From Bacteroidota bacterium (lineage in GTDB: Bacteria > Bacteroidota > Bacteroidia > Bacteroidales > Tenuifilaceae): 36,335 bases of DNA. The stretch's first letter is position 1. Every line of letters starts with the position of its first letter. This document shows positions 7,472-16,119 of the stretch, piece by piece. The notes beneath the pieces were generated by a model. It ran no database searches. It worked only from the letters and a program-made list of their open reading frames with translations, and was not told the origin of the DNA. The stretch is taken from contig JAEXVC010000209.1 of NCBI GenBank assembly GCA_023406715.1, positions 1 through 36,335 on the forward strand. The letters run 5' to 3'. The position numbers were made by a program, and so were the translations under genes.

Positions 7472-10400
7472 ATGAATTGGACATCTAAAAAATATATTTA
7501 TTCATTATTAACTGGCATAATTCTGCTAGTGCACTCCAATCATTCCTATTCACAGTATTACTTATACAACAACGACACTCCTCAGAAATTAAATATTGAG
7601 TTTTTAAAACATTCAATTGAAGTAAAATCTAAGCAGGTATTCTTCAATGCTCTTAAAATATCAAACAAGTCAAACCAACATGAAACATTTAACTTAAACT
7701 TAACTGTTCCTCAAGGCTGGAATATTATTGGCAATGAAAAAGTCGAGATTACAGTTCCTCCACTAGACTCCATTCTTGTTCCCGTTAGGGTTGCTGTTGG
7801 CACTAGGGTGAGAGGAGATATTGGTTATAGTATAATAGCGTCGATAACAGACTCAAGAGGAAACACTATTAAGAATGCTTACTGTTTCATAAAGATTCCT
7901 CACGAATTCAACATTCAGATTAAGTTTCTTGGTGGAATTTCATATTTGGACCCATCATCACTTTCTAGCGAGTTTTCAATTCAAATATTAAATTCAGGGA
8001 ACAGGGAAGAACCTATAAATTTACATTTCGACGGGAAAAATTACCTGGCAATCGAATCGAAAGACAATACAACTGCCTCAGTGGATGTATCCATTCCTCC
8101 ATTTTCTGATACAGTCTTGACCTACCGTGTAAAACTTACTGAAGATTACTTTGACAAGAAACTTTATCCTGTAACCGCTATTGTTAAAACAACATACTCT
8201 ACTACCGAAAAGAATATATGGTTCAATAAACTCGATTCAAAATACATAAATCACATTTCAAACATTGATAAACCGTTAACCATTGAATTATCTGCGCAAG
8301 GATTGCTAGATGCTGAAAGAGAACCAACTATTTCTGCAACTATTGAAGGAAAAACCTATTTAAAAGGCACTAACGACATTTACTACTACTACCGCAACTA
8401 TGCATCCAAAGAAAATAGCGACTTCTATGAAAAAACTCGCATGTACTTAGGAGCGCATTTGGGAAATTGGAATGTTGAAGTAGGAGATAATTTGAGAAGT
8501 TTAGAAAGTCCTATGTTTGGTCGTGGAGGATACTTAGCCTACCAGAACTCTCGCAATCTAGTTCAAGCAATGGCCAATAAAACCATTTCGGGAGATTTCA
8601 CTAACTACGGTGGGTCTTACTCATTCTCTCTCAACAATTTATCAAGCATTACTGCGGGAGGTGCTTATAACTATGGTAAAAATGGGTTTGAATCGAAAGT
8701 TGGATTCGTTGGTACAGATTTAACCATCAAAAAAAATCACAAACTAAACTTTACTTTTGCCTATAACACTAACTCATTGAATGATACTGCACAAAATAAC
8801 GAACTAGGAGGAAGATTAAGTTACTCATCAAGATTTGGCAAATTTAACACTTCATTATCGACGAGTTACTACGGGATCAATTTTTATACTCCAATGGCCG
8901 GAAGATTTGACTTAACTGGCACTATACGGTTTGATGCCAATAAAAAAAATAGGATTGCATTAATTTATAACGACCATTCCTCTAAACGAGAAAGCACAAA
9001 CACAGAAACTATAATGGGGTATAGAGAGGGCAAAGCAGAACACACATACACTTTGTCAAAAAATGCTAGTTTTTACTGGGGCCCTGCACTTAGCCAATAT
9101 TTTGCCAGCGGAATAAACTATTTCCAAACTGGAAATCAATATACAAGTTTAAACTATAAACTAATTCTGGGAGCGAGGCTAAAAACACTCAACGAATCAG
9201 TTTTGATAGCTCCTCGTTTTGAATTCGCGAAAGCAAAGATTACCGAAAATCCTTTTAACTACAATAATGATAAATTTGGCTACCAATACTTCTCCATCAA
9301 TATAAGAGCTAGATACTTTAATATTGTTGCATTTTACAACTCTGGAGCTAGAACAGTAAACGATCAATTAGGCTCGGCCTATCAGAATCAATCTATTAGA
9401 AAACTACAATTCATCCCTTCGTTCGACGCATTTATATATAAAGACATAGTAAAACTATTTGTAGGGTGGAGTTACACAAACAATTTATCCACAAAATTAA
9501 GTTATTCAAACATTACTGGGCAAATTACCTGTTTTTTACCAAAAGACTGGCAGTTTAGAACTCTAGCCGTATACTCATTGCAAAAAAGAACCACATCACA
9601 GGATGCCATTGAAACTTACCAAACCTTCTACGCCGAAGCAAGTATTCGTAAAGAATTCGACTTACAACACCCTCGAGTTAAATTTCACGATTTGAAATTC
9701 TCTTTTTTCAAGGATTTCAATGGAAACTACACTCAAGATGTTAATGAGCCAGGTATAAAAAATGTATTAGTTCGCGTTGAGAAAGTCAAAAGCGACGTAA
9801 ATGGTCGTATTCCTAGCGATTTTTTTAGCACTGATTTATTATCCGATAATTTAGGAGTTGTTAGCCTTGAAAATATTCCAGAAGGAATATATGCCATATC
9901 CTATAATCCTATAGGTAAAGAAGCCGGAAGTTTTAGCAAGGCAAAGGATATTGTTGAGTTAAGGGTAGACCGTACAGGTGATTACTTTTTCCCATTTGTT
10001 GAAAAAAACAAGGTTTTTGGCAAAATTGTACTTAATCGCAGTCGTCTTTCTGGCTTAGGAAAAGTTGATGCTTCAAACATCAGAATTACAGCTACAGATA
10101 GTAGAGGAAATACGTTCTCCACCCTAACAGATAAAGAAGGTGGGTTCATAATTTACGCTCCTGTAACCGACGAATATATAGTAAATATTAACAATATTTT
10201 TTATGAAGACTTCGATTTAAGACAAAACAACTTCAGAGTTCAGTTTAATGGCTACAAGCAATTTGAAGTAAACTTCGTATTTGACGAAAAAATTAGAAGG
10301 ATAAACTTCAGCCCTTCAACACAAGACAACCTAGCCGATGGTGTACTCCAGGTTAGAAGAACAAACTTACGTGGCACAGTAAAGGATGCAACAACTCTTA

Positions 10401-10969
10401 AACCTCTTCGTGCTAGGGTCAACTTAGTCAATACAAAAAACAACTCTGTTGTTTCGGCAATATATTCTAACGCACAAACAGGCGATTATGGTTTATCATT
10501 CTTAGCCGATGACATTTACCTAATTGAGGTTTTAGCCGATGATTACTGGTACTTCTCTGAGAGTCTGAACCTGAACCAAGTAACAACCTTTATGAATGTT
10601 ACCAAAGACATAATGTTAAAACAAATATCAATTGGTTCAAAAATGGAACTCAACATAAGGTTTGCAGAGATTAACAAATCAGCATTGGGACCAGAAACAG
10701 TTGCTGAACTTAACAGATTACTGCGCATTCTTAAAGATAATAGCAATATTAAGATTGAGATTCAAGGCCACTGCGATGACTTAGAAGCTATTAACAACCC
10801 ACAAATTGGTGAAGAGCGAGCAAAAGCAGTTGCTAAATATCTTGTTGAAAACGGTTTCAGCAATTTACAGGTAAGAGGCTTTGGAAATACGGCTCCTATT
10901 GCTCCTAGCGATTCAGAAGAAAACAGAACATTAAACAGAAGAGTTGAGATTGAAGTTATAAGCAAATAG
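7472..10969 (+). CDS. Large outer-membrane protein: Ig-like, usher-like barrel, B-type domains, OmpA anchor
   Basis: The protein has 1165 residues with a signal peptide (1-28, ending SYSQ). Residues 30-255 look like two Ig/NEW3-type domains (P-x-GW-x-I, then P-x-DS-x-LVPV). From about 275 to 740 is a long stretch of alternating aromatic/polar strands typical of a beta-barrel. It opens with VEVGDNLRSLESPMFGRGGY, which recalls the GD-x(n)-G-R-G entry of PapC-like ushers. Residues 740-840 hold an SdrD_B/Cna-B motif (DFNGNYTQDVNEPGIKNV). Carboxypeptidase-regulatory-like domains follow at about 845-1045. The C-terminus (1055-1165) is an OmpA domain with GHCDD and LNRRVEIEV, carrying the Asp and Arg that bind diaminopimelate. 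It is probably the secretion or anchoring channel for the two upstream subunits. The fusion of a usher-like barrel with a peptidoglycan anchor is unusual. Confidence 0.7.
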   Translation: MNWTSKKYIYSLLTGIILLVHSNHSYSQYYLYNNDTPQKLNIEFLKHSIEVKSKQVFFNALKISNKSNQHETFNLNLTVPQGWNIIGNEKVEITVPPLDSILVPVRVAVGTRVRGDIGYSIIASITDSRGNTIKNAYCFIKIPHEFNIQIKFLGGISYLDPSSLSSEFSIQILNSGNREEPINLHFDGKNYLAIESKDNTTASVDVSIPPFSDTVLTYRVKLTEDYFDKKLYPVTAIVKTTYSTTEKNIWFNKLDSKYINHISNIDKPLTIELSAQGLLDAEREPTISATIEGKTYLKGTNDIYYYYRNYASKENSDFYEKTRMYLGAHLGNWNVEVGDNLRSLESPMFGRGGYLAYQNSRNLVQAMANKTISGDFTNYGGSYSFSLNNLSSITAGGAYNYGKNGFESKVGFVGTDLTIKKNHKLNFTFAYNTNSLNDTAQNNELGGRLSYSSRFGKFNTSLSTSYYGINFYTPMAGRFDLTGTIRFDANKKNRIALIYNDHSSKRESTNTETIMGYREGKAEHTYTLSKNASFYWGPALSQYFASGINYFQTGNQYTSLNYKLILGARLKTLNESVLIAPRFEFAKAKITENPFNYNNDKFGYQYFSINIRARYFNIVAFYNSGARTVNDQLGSAYQNQSIRKLQFIPSFDAFIYKDIVKLFVGWSYTNNLSTKLSYSNITGQITCFLPKDWQFRTLAVYSLQKRTTSQDAIETYQTFYAEASIRKEFDLQHPRVKFHDLKFSFFKDFNGNYTQDVNEPGIKNVLVRVEKVKSDVNGRIPSDFFSTDLLSDNLGVVSLENIPEGIYAISYNPIGKEAGSFSKAKDIVELRVDRTGDYFFPFVEKNKVFGKIVLNRSRLSGLGKVDASNIRITATDSRGNTFSTLTDKEGGFIIYAPVTDEYIVNINNIFYEDFDLRQNNFRVQFNGYKQFEVNFVFDEKIRRINFSPSTQDNLADGVLQVRRTNLRGTVKDATTLKPLRARVNLVNTKNNSVVSAIYSNAQTGDYGLSFLADDIYLIEVLADDYWYFSESLNLNQVTTFMNVTKDIMLKQISIGSKMELNIRFAEINKSALGPETVAELNRLLRILKDNSNIKIEIQGHCDDLEAINNPQIGEERAKAVAKYLVENGFSNLQVRGFGNTAPIAPSDSEENRTLNRRVEIEVISK

Positions 10970-11006
10970 CTGCGTTTCTCTTGTCATTGCAATTAATTGG
11001 TTAATT

Positions 11007-11798
11007 ATGAAAATTAATTTCTCAAAATATCAAGGAGCAGGGAATGACTTTATAATCATTGATGATAGAGGAAAACTATTTCCTGCTTCAACCGAATTAA
11101 TCAATAAACTTTGCAACAGGCATTTTGGTATAGGAGCCGATGGACTTATGCTTTTAAGCAATTCCTCCGATGGAGATTTCCTTATGCGCTACTTCAATTC
11201 TGATGGGAATGAATCTACAATGTGTGGAAATGGCGGACGTTGCATCACTCATTTTGCCAACAAACTTGGCATAATTCAATCCTCCACTGTTTTTTGGGGT
11301 ATCGATGGAGTTCATAATGCGGAATTAACTGATAAAAATTATGTTCGATTAAAAATGAAGGACGTCGAAGAAATTGAAATAATTGACGATAACTACTTCA
11401 TTGATACTGGCTCTCCGCATTACGTAAGTTTTGTTCGCGATGTTGATGCCATTGACGTTAACCGAGAGGGTAAACTAATCCGTCAATCTGTTAACCTGAA
11501 CAATGGTGGCACAAACGTCAACTTTATCCAGGTGATTGAAAATGATACTATTAAAATAAGAACTTTCGAAAGAGGCGTAGAAGCAGAAACCTTAGCATGT
11601 GGAACAGGTGCAGTAGCCTCAAGCATTGCATATGTTCAATATTTCGAAATCGATAAAAATAGAATTAGACTTATTGCCCCCGGCGGCGAACTACTTGTAA
11701 CTTTTGACAGAAAAGACTCCACTAATTTCAATAATATTTGGCTAGAAGGACCTGCTAAACACGTTTTCGACGGTACTATAGATATCTCGCAGATATGA
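11007..11798 (+). CDS. dapF: Diaminopimelate epimerase
   Basis: The protein has 263 residues, a normal length. DapF interconverts LL- and meso-diaminopimelate, cofactor-free, in lysine and peptidoglycan synthesis. The two catalytic cysteines are present: C73 in MCGNGGRC and C198 in ACGTGAVA. The N-terminal KYQGAGNDFIIID motif and the substrate-binding FERGVEAET segment are also visible. It starts 37 bp after the large outer-membrane protein gene and may be read from the same transcript. No defect is seen. Confidence 0.97.
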   Translation: MKINFSKYQGAGNDFIIIDDRGKLFPASTELINKLCNRHFGIGADGLMLLSNSSDGDFLMRYFNSDGNESTMCGNGGRCITHFANKLGIIQSSTVFWGIDGVHNAELTDKNYVRLKMKDVEEIEIIDDNYFIDTGSPHYVSFVRDVDAIDVNREGKLIRQSVNLNNGGTNVNFIQVIENDTIKIRTFERGVEAETLACGTGAVASSIAYVQYFEIDKNRIRLIAPGGELLVTFDRKDSTNFNNIWLEGPAKHVFDGTIDISQI

Positions 11799-11858
11799 TA
11801 CCTTCGGGTATTTGAGGCTGAACAAAATTCATTACCTTTGTTTTCTAAAATTGATGAT

Positions 11859-12233
11859 ATGAAGCCGTTGAGAATTGATGAAACATCTGACACTCCGGAG
11901 ATTAATTTGGATAAAGATAGAGGGAGGTTTGAGTTTTATGGGAAGTCGATGCCTGAAAATCCCAATGAGTTTTTTTTACCAATAATTGAATGGTTTAAAG
12001 AGTACGTTCAAAATCCCAACAAAGAAACAGTACTTATTTTTAAAATGGATTATTTTAATACTGCTTCGTCAAAAAAAATACTTGAAATACTCTCTCTTCT
12101 GATTGAAATTCACAAGAAAAAAATGTCGGTCATAGTAAATTGGCATTATAGAACCAACGATGATGACATGAAAGAAACCGGTGAAACATTCTCAGAAATT
12201 ATTCATATTCCGTTCAGGATTACTCCATATTAA
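11859..12233 (+). CDS. SiaC/DUF1987-family regulatory phosphoprotein
   Basis: The protein has 124 residues. I choose the ATG at 11859 (MKPLRIDETSDTPEI) over a TTG at 11838, because DUF1987 proteins begin with this 'I-x-x-T-x-x-TP' segment. FYGKSMPENPNEFFLPIIEW and the DYFNTASSKKILEIL segment are family hallmarks. The latter includes the Thr-Ala-Ser-Ser site that, by analogy with Pseudomonas SiaC, is phosphorylated by a SiaB kinase and dephosphorylated by a SpoIIE phosphatase. No SiaB kinase or diguanylate cyclase is in the window. The nearest SpoIIE phosphatase is at 4145-6010, so a partner-switch link is plausible. A terminator follows directly. Confidence 0.85.
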   Translation: MKPLRIDETSDTPEINLDKDRGRFEFYGKSMPENPNEFFLPIIEWFKEYVQNPNKETVLIFKMDYFNTASSKKILEILSLLIEIHKKKMSVIVNWHYRTNDDDMKETGETFSEIIHIPFRITPY

Positions 12234-12683
12234 AATACAGCCCCTCAATAGAGGGGTTTTGTTTTACAGTAAATAATGACATTTCAATGTCGTTTAGTTA
12301 AGGAGATTAGCTTCGCTGAGCTCCCATCGGTCGGTTGCCTATGGCGAACTCACAAGTGAGATTCCGCATCAAGTGCGGAATGACAAGGAATAGTTAAACC
12401 CCCTTTACAGTCATTGCTTTCAGCGAACTCGCATAAAACGCTCGGTTCCTGCGAAGGCAGGAAATGAAATTCGGCGGAGCCAATCTCTAACTTAATAATT
12501 TAAAAGCCTTAACTAAATGACATTTTTTCATTGATTCTGTCAACTCAAAATGTTATTGAATTTTAAATAACTGAAAAACTGGCATACAGGCAGTTAATGA
12601 ATGTTAATACAAGGCATTTTAGTGTACTAGGAATAAGTTTTGTTTGTTATTTAGTAAAACATAAACTTTAAAATTTGTAGTAT
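12234..12683. repeat. Gene-free stretch with dispersed hairpin repeat
   Basis: These 450 bp hold no gene. After the terminator, 12300-12485 is a GC-richer repeat unlike its surroundings. It has the hairpin TTCCGCA-tcaag-TGCGGAA (12362-12380) followed by TGACAAGG, and the hairpin TTCCTGC-gaag-GCAGGAA (around 12446-12463). The GAGATT...GGAATGAC core recurs at 34441-34490, so this is a dispersed intergenic family. The rest up to degP is AT-rich and must hold the degP promoter, which I cannot place with confidence. Confidence 0.6.
12241..12265 (+). terminator. Terminator after the siaC-like gene
   Basis: CCCCTC (12241-12246), loop AATA, GAGGGG (12251-12256), then TTTTGTTTT. It lies 7 bp after the stop codon. 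Confidence 0.8.
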
Positions 12684-14129
12684 ATGAAAGGTCAAAAATT
12701 TATCATCCCAATCATATCCGCTATTCTTGGTGGAGTTGTTGCTGTTGCAATTAGCAATTACATTTTTAAAGGTAATACAGGGCCTATTGCAGCCGCCGAT
12801 AAAGTTGAGAAGGTTTATCTTACAAAAACCTTTACAGGTGATTCTAACTCAACAGATTTCACTGTTGCTGCCGAAAGAACTGTTGATGCTGTAGTTCACG
12901 TGAAAACATCTTATTCAATTAGTAACACTTACTCTTTTGGAGATCCATTCTTCGATTTCTTTTTTGGCCCACAACAAAACGTAAAACCACAACCAGTTCA
13001 AGCATCGGGCTCTGGGGTAATTCTCTCCCGCGATGGGTTTATTGTTACAAACAATCACGTAATTGACAATGCAGAGAATATTGAAGTGGTGCTTAACGAT
13101 AAACGCACTTTTAAAGCAAAACTTGTTGGACGTGACCCAAGCACGGATATTGCCTTACTTAAAATTGAGGCAACAGACTTACCGTTTATCCCTTTTGGCA
13201 ATTCCGATGAAGTTAAGGTAGGAGAATGGGTTCTGGCCATTGGCAATCCTTTCAACCTGAATTCAACAGTAACCGCTGGGATTATTAGCGCAAAAGCACG
13301 AAATATTCAAATTTTGAACGAACAGTACGCCATTGAATCGTTCATTCAAACCGATGCCGCTGTGAACCCTGGAAACAGTGGTGGTGCCTTGGTAAACTTA
13401 AAAGGAGAACTCATAGGCATTAACACTGCTATTGCATCCAAAACAGGCTCCTATGCTGGATATTCATTTGCAGTACCTTCGTCTATTGCAAAAAAAATTG
13501 TAACCGATTTAATTGAGTTTGGCGAGGTTCAACGAGCAATTCTTGGAGTTGGCATAAACGAACTTACCGAAGAACTTGCAACAGAAAAAGGTATCAAAGA
13601 AATTAAAGGTGTATACATTGGGCAAGTATACGAGAAAGGTGCTGCAGAAAAAGCAGGGATTCAGGCTGGAGATGTTATACTATCTATTAATGGAGTAGAG
13701 GTGAATAGTTTATCTCAACTTCAAGAGCAGGTTAGTAAATACCGTCCAAATCAGCAGGTAGATGTTGTTGTAAACCGAAATAACAGCAAAAAACACTTTA
13801 CAGTAACCCTTACTAATCTCAAAGGTGGTTTTGATGTTATTACCACAGATGCAATCCTAGAGAAACTCGGTGCCAAATTCTCAGAAGTAACCGATAAACA
13901 AAAAATGGAACTTAGAACAAACGGAGGATTACAGGTTACCGAATTAATGGATGGAGCCGTAAAAGAAAGTCGTATTAAGAAAGGCTATATAATCACCCGA
14001 ATTAATAGAGCACAAATAAGTAGCATTGAGGATTTAAAGAGAATTATTGAGATATCGTCGGGGGCGGTTTTGGTTGAAGGAGTTTATCCAAATGGCACTA
14101 GAGTAGCATACGCTTTAAATCTCGAATAA
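12684..14129 (+). CDS. Periplasmic Do/DegQ-type serine protease (HtrA family)
   Basis: The protein has 481 residues with an N-terminal signal/anchor helix (about 6-28). The trypsin-like domain carries the full triad: H125 in TNNHVID, D155 in STDIALLKI and S232 in NPGNSGGAL. Two PDZ domains follow: about 280-375, with GVGINELTEELA and EKAGIQAGDVILSING, and about 395-481, which is more divergent. HtrA proteases refold or degrade damaged envelope proteins. The spacing before rpoD is 168 bp, with a long imperfect hairpin between. Which of degP, degQ or degS it corresponds to cannot be told. Confidence 0.95.
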   Translation: MKGQKFIIPIISAILGGVVAVAISNYIFKGNTGPIAAADKVEKVYLTKTFTGDSNSTDFTVAAERTVDAVVHVKTSYSISNTYSFGDPFFDFFFGPQQNVKPQPVQASGSGVILSRDGFIVTNNHVIDNAENIEVVLNDKRTFKAKLVGRDPSTDIALLKIEATDLPFIPFGNSDEVKVGEWVLAIGNPFNLNSTVTAGIISAKARNIQILNEQYAIESFIQTDAAVNPGNSGGALVNLKGELIGINTAIASKTGSYAGYSFAVPSSIAKKIVTDLIEFGEVQRAILGVGINELTEELATEKGIKEIKGVYIGQVYEKGAAEKAGIQAGDVILSINGVEVNSLSQLQEQVSKYRPNQQVDVVVNRNNSKKHFTVTLTNLKGGFDVITTDAILEKLGAKFSEVTDKQKMELRTNGGLQVTELMDGAVKESRIKKGYIITRINRAQISSIEDLKRIIEISSGAVLVEGVYPNGTRVAYALNLE

Positions 14130-14159
14130 AATATTTATCAACATAAACGAAACAAAACT

Positions 14160-14206
14160 AACCCGGTTTCCGTTCTACGATAACATCGTTGAATGGATTC
14201 CGGGTT
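14160..14206 (+). terminator. Long imperfect hairpin after degP/htrA
   Basis: AACCCGG (14160-14166) pairs with CCGGGTT (14200-14206), and an inner stem ACGAT-aac-ATCGT is nested between them. No clear T-run follows, so it may be a 3'-end stabiliser rather than a terminator. Confidence 0.5.
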
Positions 14207-14244
14207 AAATATCTTTAAAATAGATATGTTGTAAAATATTTAAC

Positions 14245-14275
14245 TTGAAATTAACTTGAAATTGACATAACTTCG
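14245..14275 (+). promoter_or_regulatory. Candidate rpoD promoter
   Basis: TTG at 14245-14247, 20 bp, then TAACTTCG at 14268-14275, one base off the TAnnTTTG box. It lies 22 bp before the ATG. A tandem ACTTGAAATT repeat overlaps the -33 region. Confidence 0.4.
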
Positions 14276-14297
14276 CATAAAATTTCGCATAAAGTAG

Positions 14298-15158
14298 ATG
14301 AGACAGCTAAAAATCACAAAATCAATCACTAACAGAGAGAGCGCTTCGCTTGATAAGTACTTACAGGAAATTGGAAAGGAAGACCTTATCACAGTTGAAG
14401 AGGAAGTAGAATTAGCGCAGCGCATTAGGAAGGGTGACCAAGCAGCATTAGAAAAACTTACCAGAGCAAACCTTCGTTTCGTTGTATCGGTGGCTAAACA
14501 GTACCAAAATCAGGGCTTAAGCCTACCCGACCTTATCAACGAAGGAAACCTTGGTTTAATTAAAGCTGCTGAGAAATTTGATGAGACACGTGGTTTTAAA
14601 TTTATCTCATACGCAGTATGGTGGATTCGTCAGTCAATTCTTCAGGCTTTAGCTGAACAATCCAGAATTGTACGTTTACCATTGAACCAGGTTGGTTCTT
14701 TAAATAAAATCAACAAGGCTTTCTCGAAATTTGAGCAAGAGTTTGAGCGTACTCCATCGCCAGAGGAATTAGCAACTTTGCTAGAACTTCCAAAGGAAAA
14801 GGTTAACGACACATTACGTGTTAGTGGACGTCATGTTTCGGTTGATGCTCCATTTGTTGACGGTGAGGACAACAGCCTGTTGGACGTTCTTATTAACAAC
14901 GACTCTCCAAATGCTGACCGTGGCTTAATTAACGAATCGTTAAGTCGTGAAATTGACCGCTCACTAGCAACTCTTACCGAAAGAGAGCGCGATATAGTTA
15001 AACTGTTTTTCGGAATTGGTTGCCAAGAAATGACACTTGAGGAAATTGGCGAAAAGTTTGGCTTAACCCGCGAAAGGGTTCGTCAGATTAAAGAAAAGGC
15101 AATTAGAAGATTGCGTCACACTTCAAGAAGCAAATTGCTTAAATCATACCTAGGATAA
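14298..15158 (+). CDS. rpoD: Primary RNA polymerase sigma factor (sigma-70, Bacteroidota type)
   Basis: The protein has 286 residues, which is the short form usual for the housekeeping sigma of Bacteroidota, with no long region 1.1. Region 1.2 (ASLDKYLQEIGK), region 2 (NLRFVVSVAKQYQNQGL, DLINEGNLGLIKAAEKFD, FKFISYAVWWIRQSI), region 3 and region 4 (LTEREREDIVK-like, then EIGEKFGLTRERVRQIKEKA) are all in place. It recognises the TAnnTTTG-type promoters noted elsewhere here. It is convergent with fabI and shares a terminator with it. Confidence 0.95.
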   Translation: MRQLKITKSITNRESASLDKYLQEIGKEDLITVEEEVELAQRIRKGDQAALEKLTRANLRFVVSVAKQYQNQGLSLPDLINEGNLGLIKAAEKFDETRGFKFISYAVWWIRQSILQALAEQSRIVRLPLNQVGSLNKINKAFSKFEQEFERTPSPEELATLLELPKEKVNDTLRVSGRHVSVDAPFVDGEDNSLLDVLINNDSPNADRGLINESLSREIDRSLATLTERERDIVKLFFGIGCQEMTLEEIGEKFGLTRERVRQIKEKAIRRLRHTSRSKLLKSYLG

Positions 15159-15162
15159 ACTA

Positions 15163-15192
15163 AAAAACCCGCTTAAAGCGGGTTTTTCTTTT
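15163..15192. terminator. Bidirectional terminator between rpoD and fabI
   Basis: CCCGCTT (15168-15174) pairs with AAGCGGG (15176-15182), with an A-run on the left and a T-run on the right. It sits between two convergent stop codons. Confidence 0.8.
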
Positions 15193-15205
15193 CTTATTTA
15201 CTCTT

Positions 15206-16045
15206 TTACTTACAGTCCTTACATTCTTCAAGATTTCTATTGTAAATAGCCATCGCCTTATTGCTCATACCCATACTGGAGAATCCTCCATCATTGAATA
15301 TATTCTGCATAGTAATTTTACGGGACAAATCGCTGAACATCATTATACAAGAATCGGCACAGTCCATTGCATCGGCATTGCCAAGTGGCGACATACGGTT
15401 CGAGAAATCGAGCAAAGCATCAAATCCCATAACTCCTCCCCCTGCGGTGGTTTCGGTTGGGGACTGAGAGATTGTGTTTATACGAACACCTCGTTCCCTA
15501 CCATAGATGTATCCAAAACTTCGAGCAATTGACTCTAACAATGCTTTGGCATCGGCCATATCATTATAACCGTAAAGTGTACGCTGTGCCGCAATATACG
15601 ATAATGCAACCACAGAGCCACCACGCTTAATAGCGTCCATCTTCCAACTGGTTTGCAAAACCTTATGGAACGATAGTGCTGAAATATCAAGAGTTTTCTG
15701 CAAATAATCGTAATCTAGGTCATCGTAAGTTCTACCCTTGCGAACGTTTGGCGACATACCGATTGAATGCAGAATAAAATCGAGTTGACCACCAAATCGC
15801 ATCATTGTTTGGGAAATTAGATGCTCTAACTCTGCAACATTAGTTGCATCGGCTGGGATTACCACAGAATTACATTTCTCGGCAAGTTCCGAAACTGTAC
15901 CCATTCTAATAGCCACTGCTGTGTTGGATAGTACAATTTCCGCACCCTCTTCGTGTGCTCTTTCAGCCACCTTCCAGGCAATAGACTTGTCGTTTAGGGC
16001 TCCAAAAATCAACCCCTTCTTACCTTTCAATAAATTGTAAGCCAT
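15206..16045 (-). CDS. fabI: Enoyl-[acyl-carrier-protein] reductase (NADH), FabI
   Basis: The protein has 279 residues. It is an SDR-type enzyme that performs the last reduction of each fatty-acid elongation cycle. The FabI-specific active site Y150-x9-Y160-x6-K167 (in SYIAAQRTLYGYNDMADAK) is complete, and the nucleotide-binding loop is the FabI type (GLIFGALNDKSIAW). It is preceded by its own promoter and lies downstream of recN in the same orientation. It is the expected target of FabI-directed inhibitors; no resistance-type change is assessed. Confidence 0.95.
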   Translation of the reverse strand: MAYNLLKGKKGLIFGALNDKSIAWKVAERAHEEGAEIVLSNTAVAIRMGTVSELAEKCNSVVIPADATNVAELEHLISQTMMRFGGQLDFILHSIGMSPNVRKGRTYDDLDYDYLQKTLDISALSFHKVLQTSWKMDAIKRGGSVVALSYIAAQRTLYGYNDMADAKALLESIARSFGYIYGRERGVRINTISQSPTETTAGGGVMGFDALLDFSNRMSPLGNADAMDCADSCIMMFSDLSRKITMQNIFNDGGFSSMGMSNKAMAIYNRNLEECKDCK

Positions 16046-16083
16046 ATTTTAAATTTAGGTTATACAAACGTATTAAACAACTA

Positions 16084-16114
16084 CAAAAATAGTTTGTTCA
16101 ATCCGCCTAAACAA
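16084..16114 (-). promoter_or_regulatory. Candidate fabI promoter
   Basis: Read on the minus strand: TTG (16114-16112), 20 bp, then TATTTTTG (16091-16084), a full match to TAnnTTTG. The -7 box ends 38 bp before the fabI ATG. It overlaps the space just after the recN stop. Confidence 0.5.
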
Positions 16115-16119
16115 TTGTT

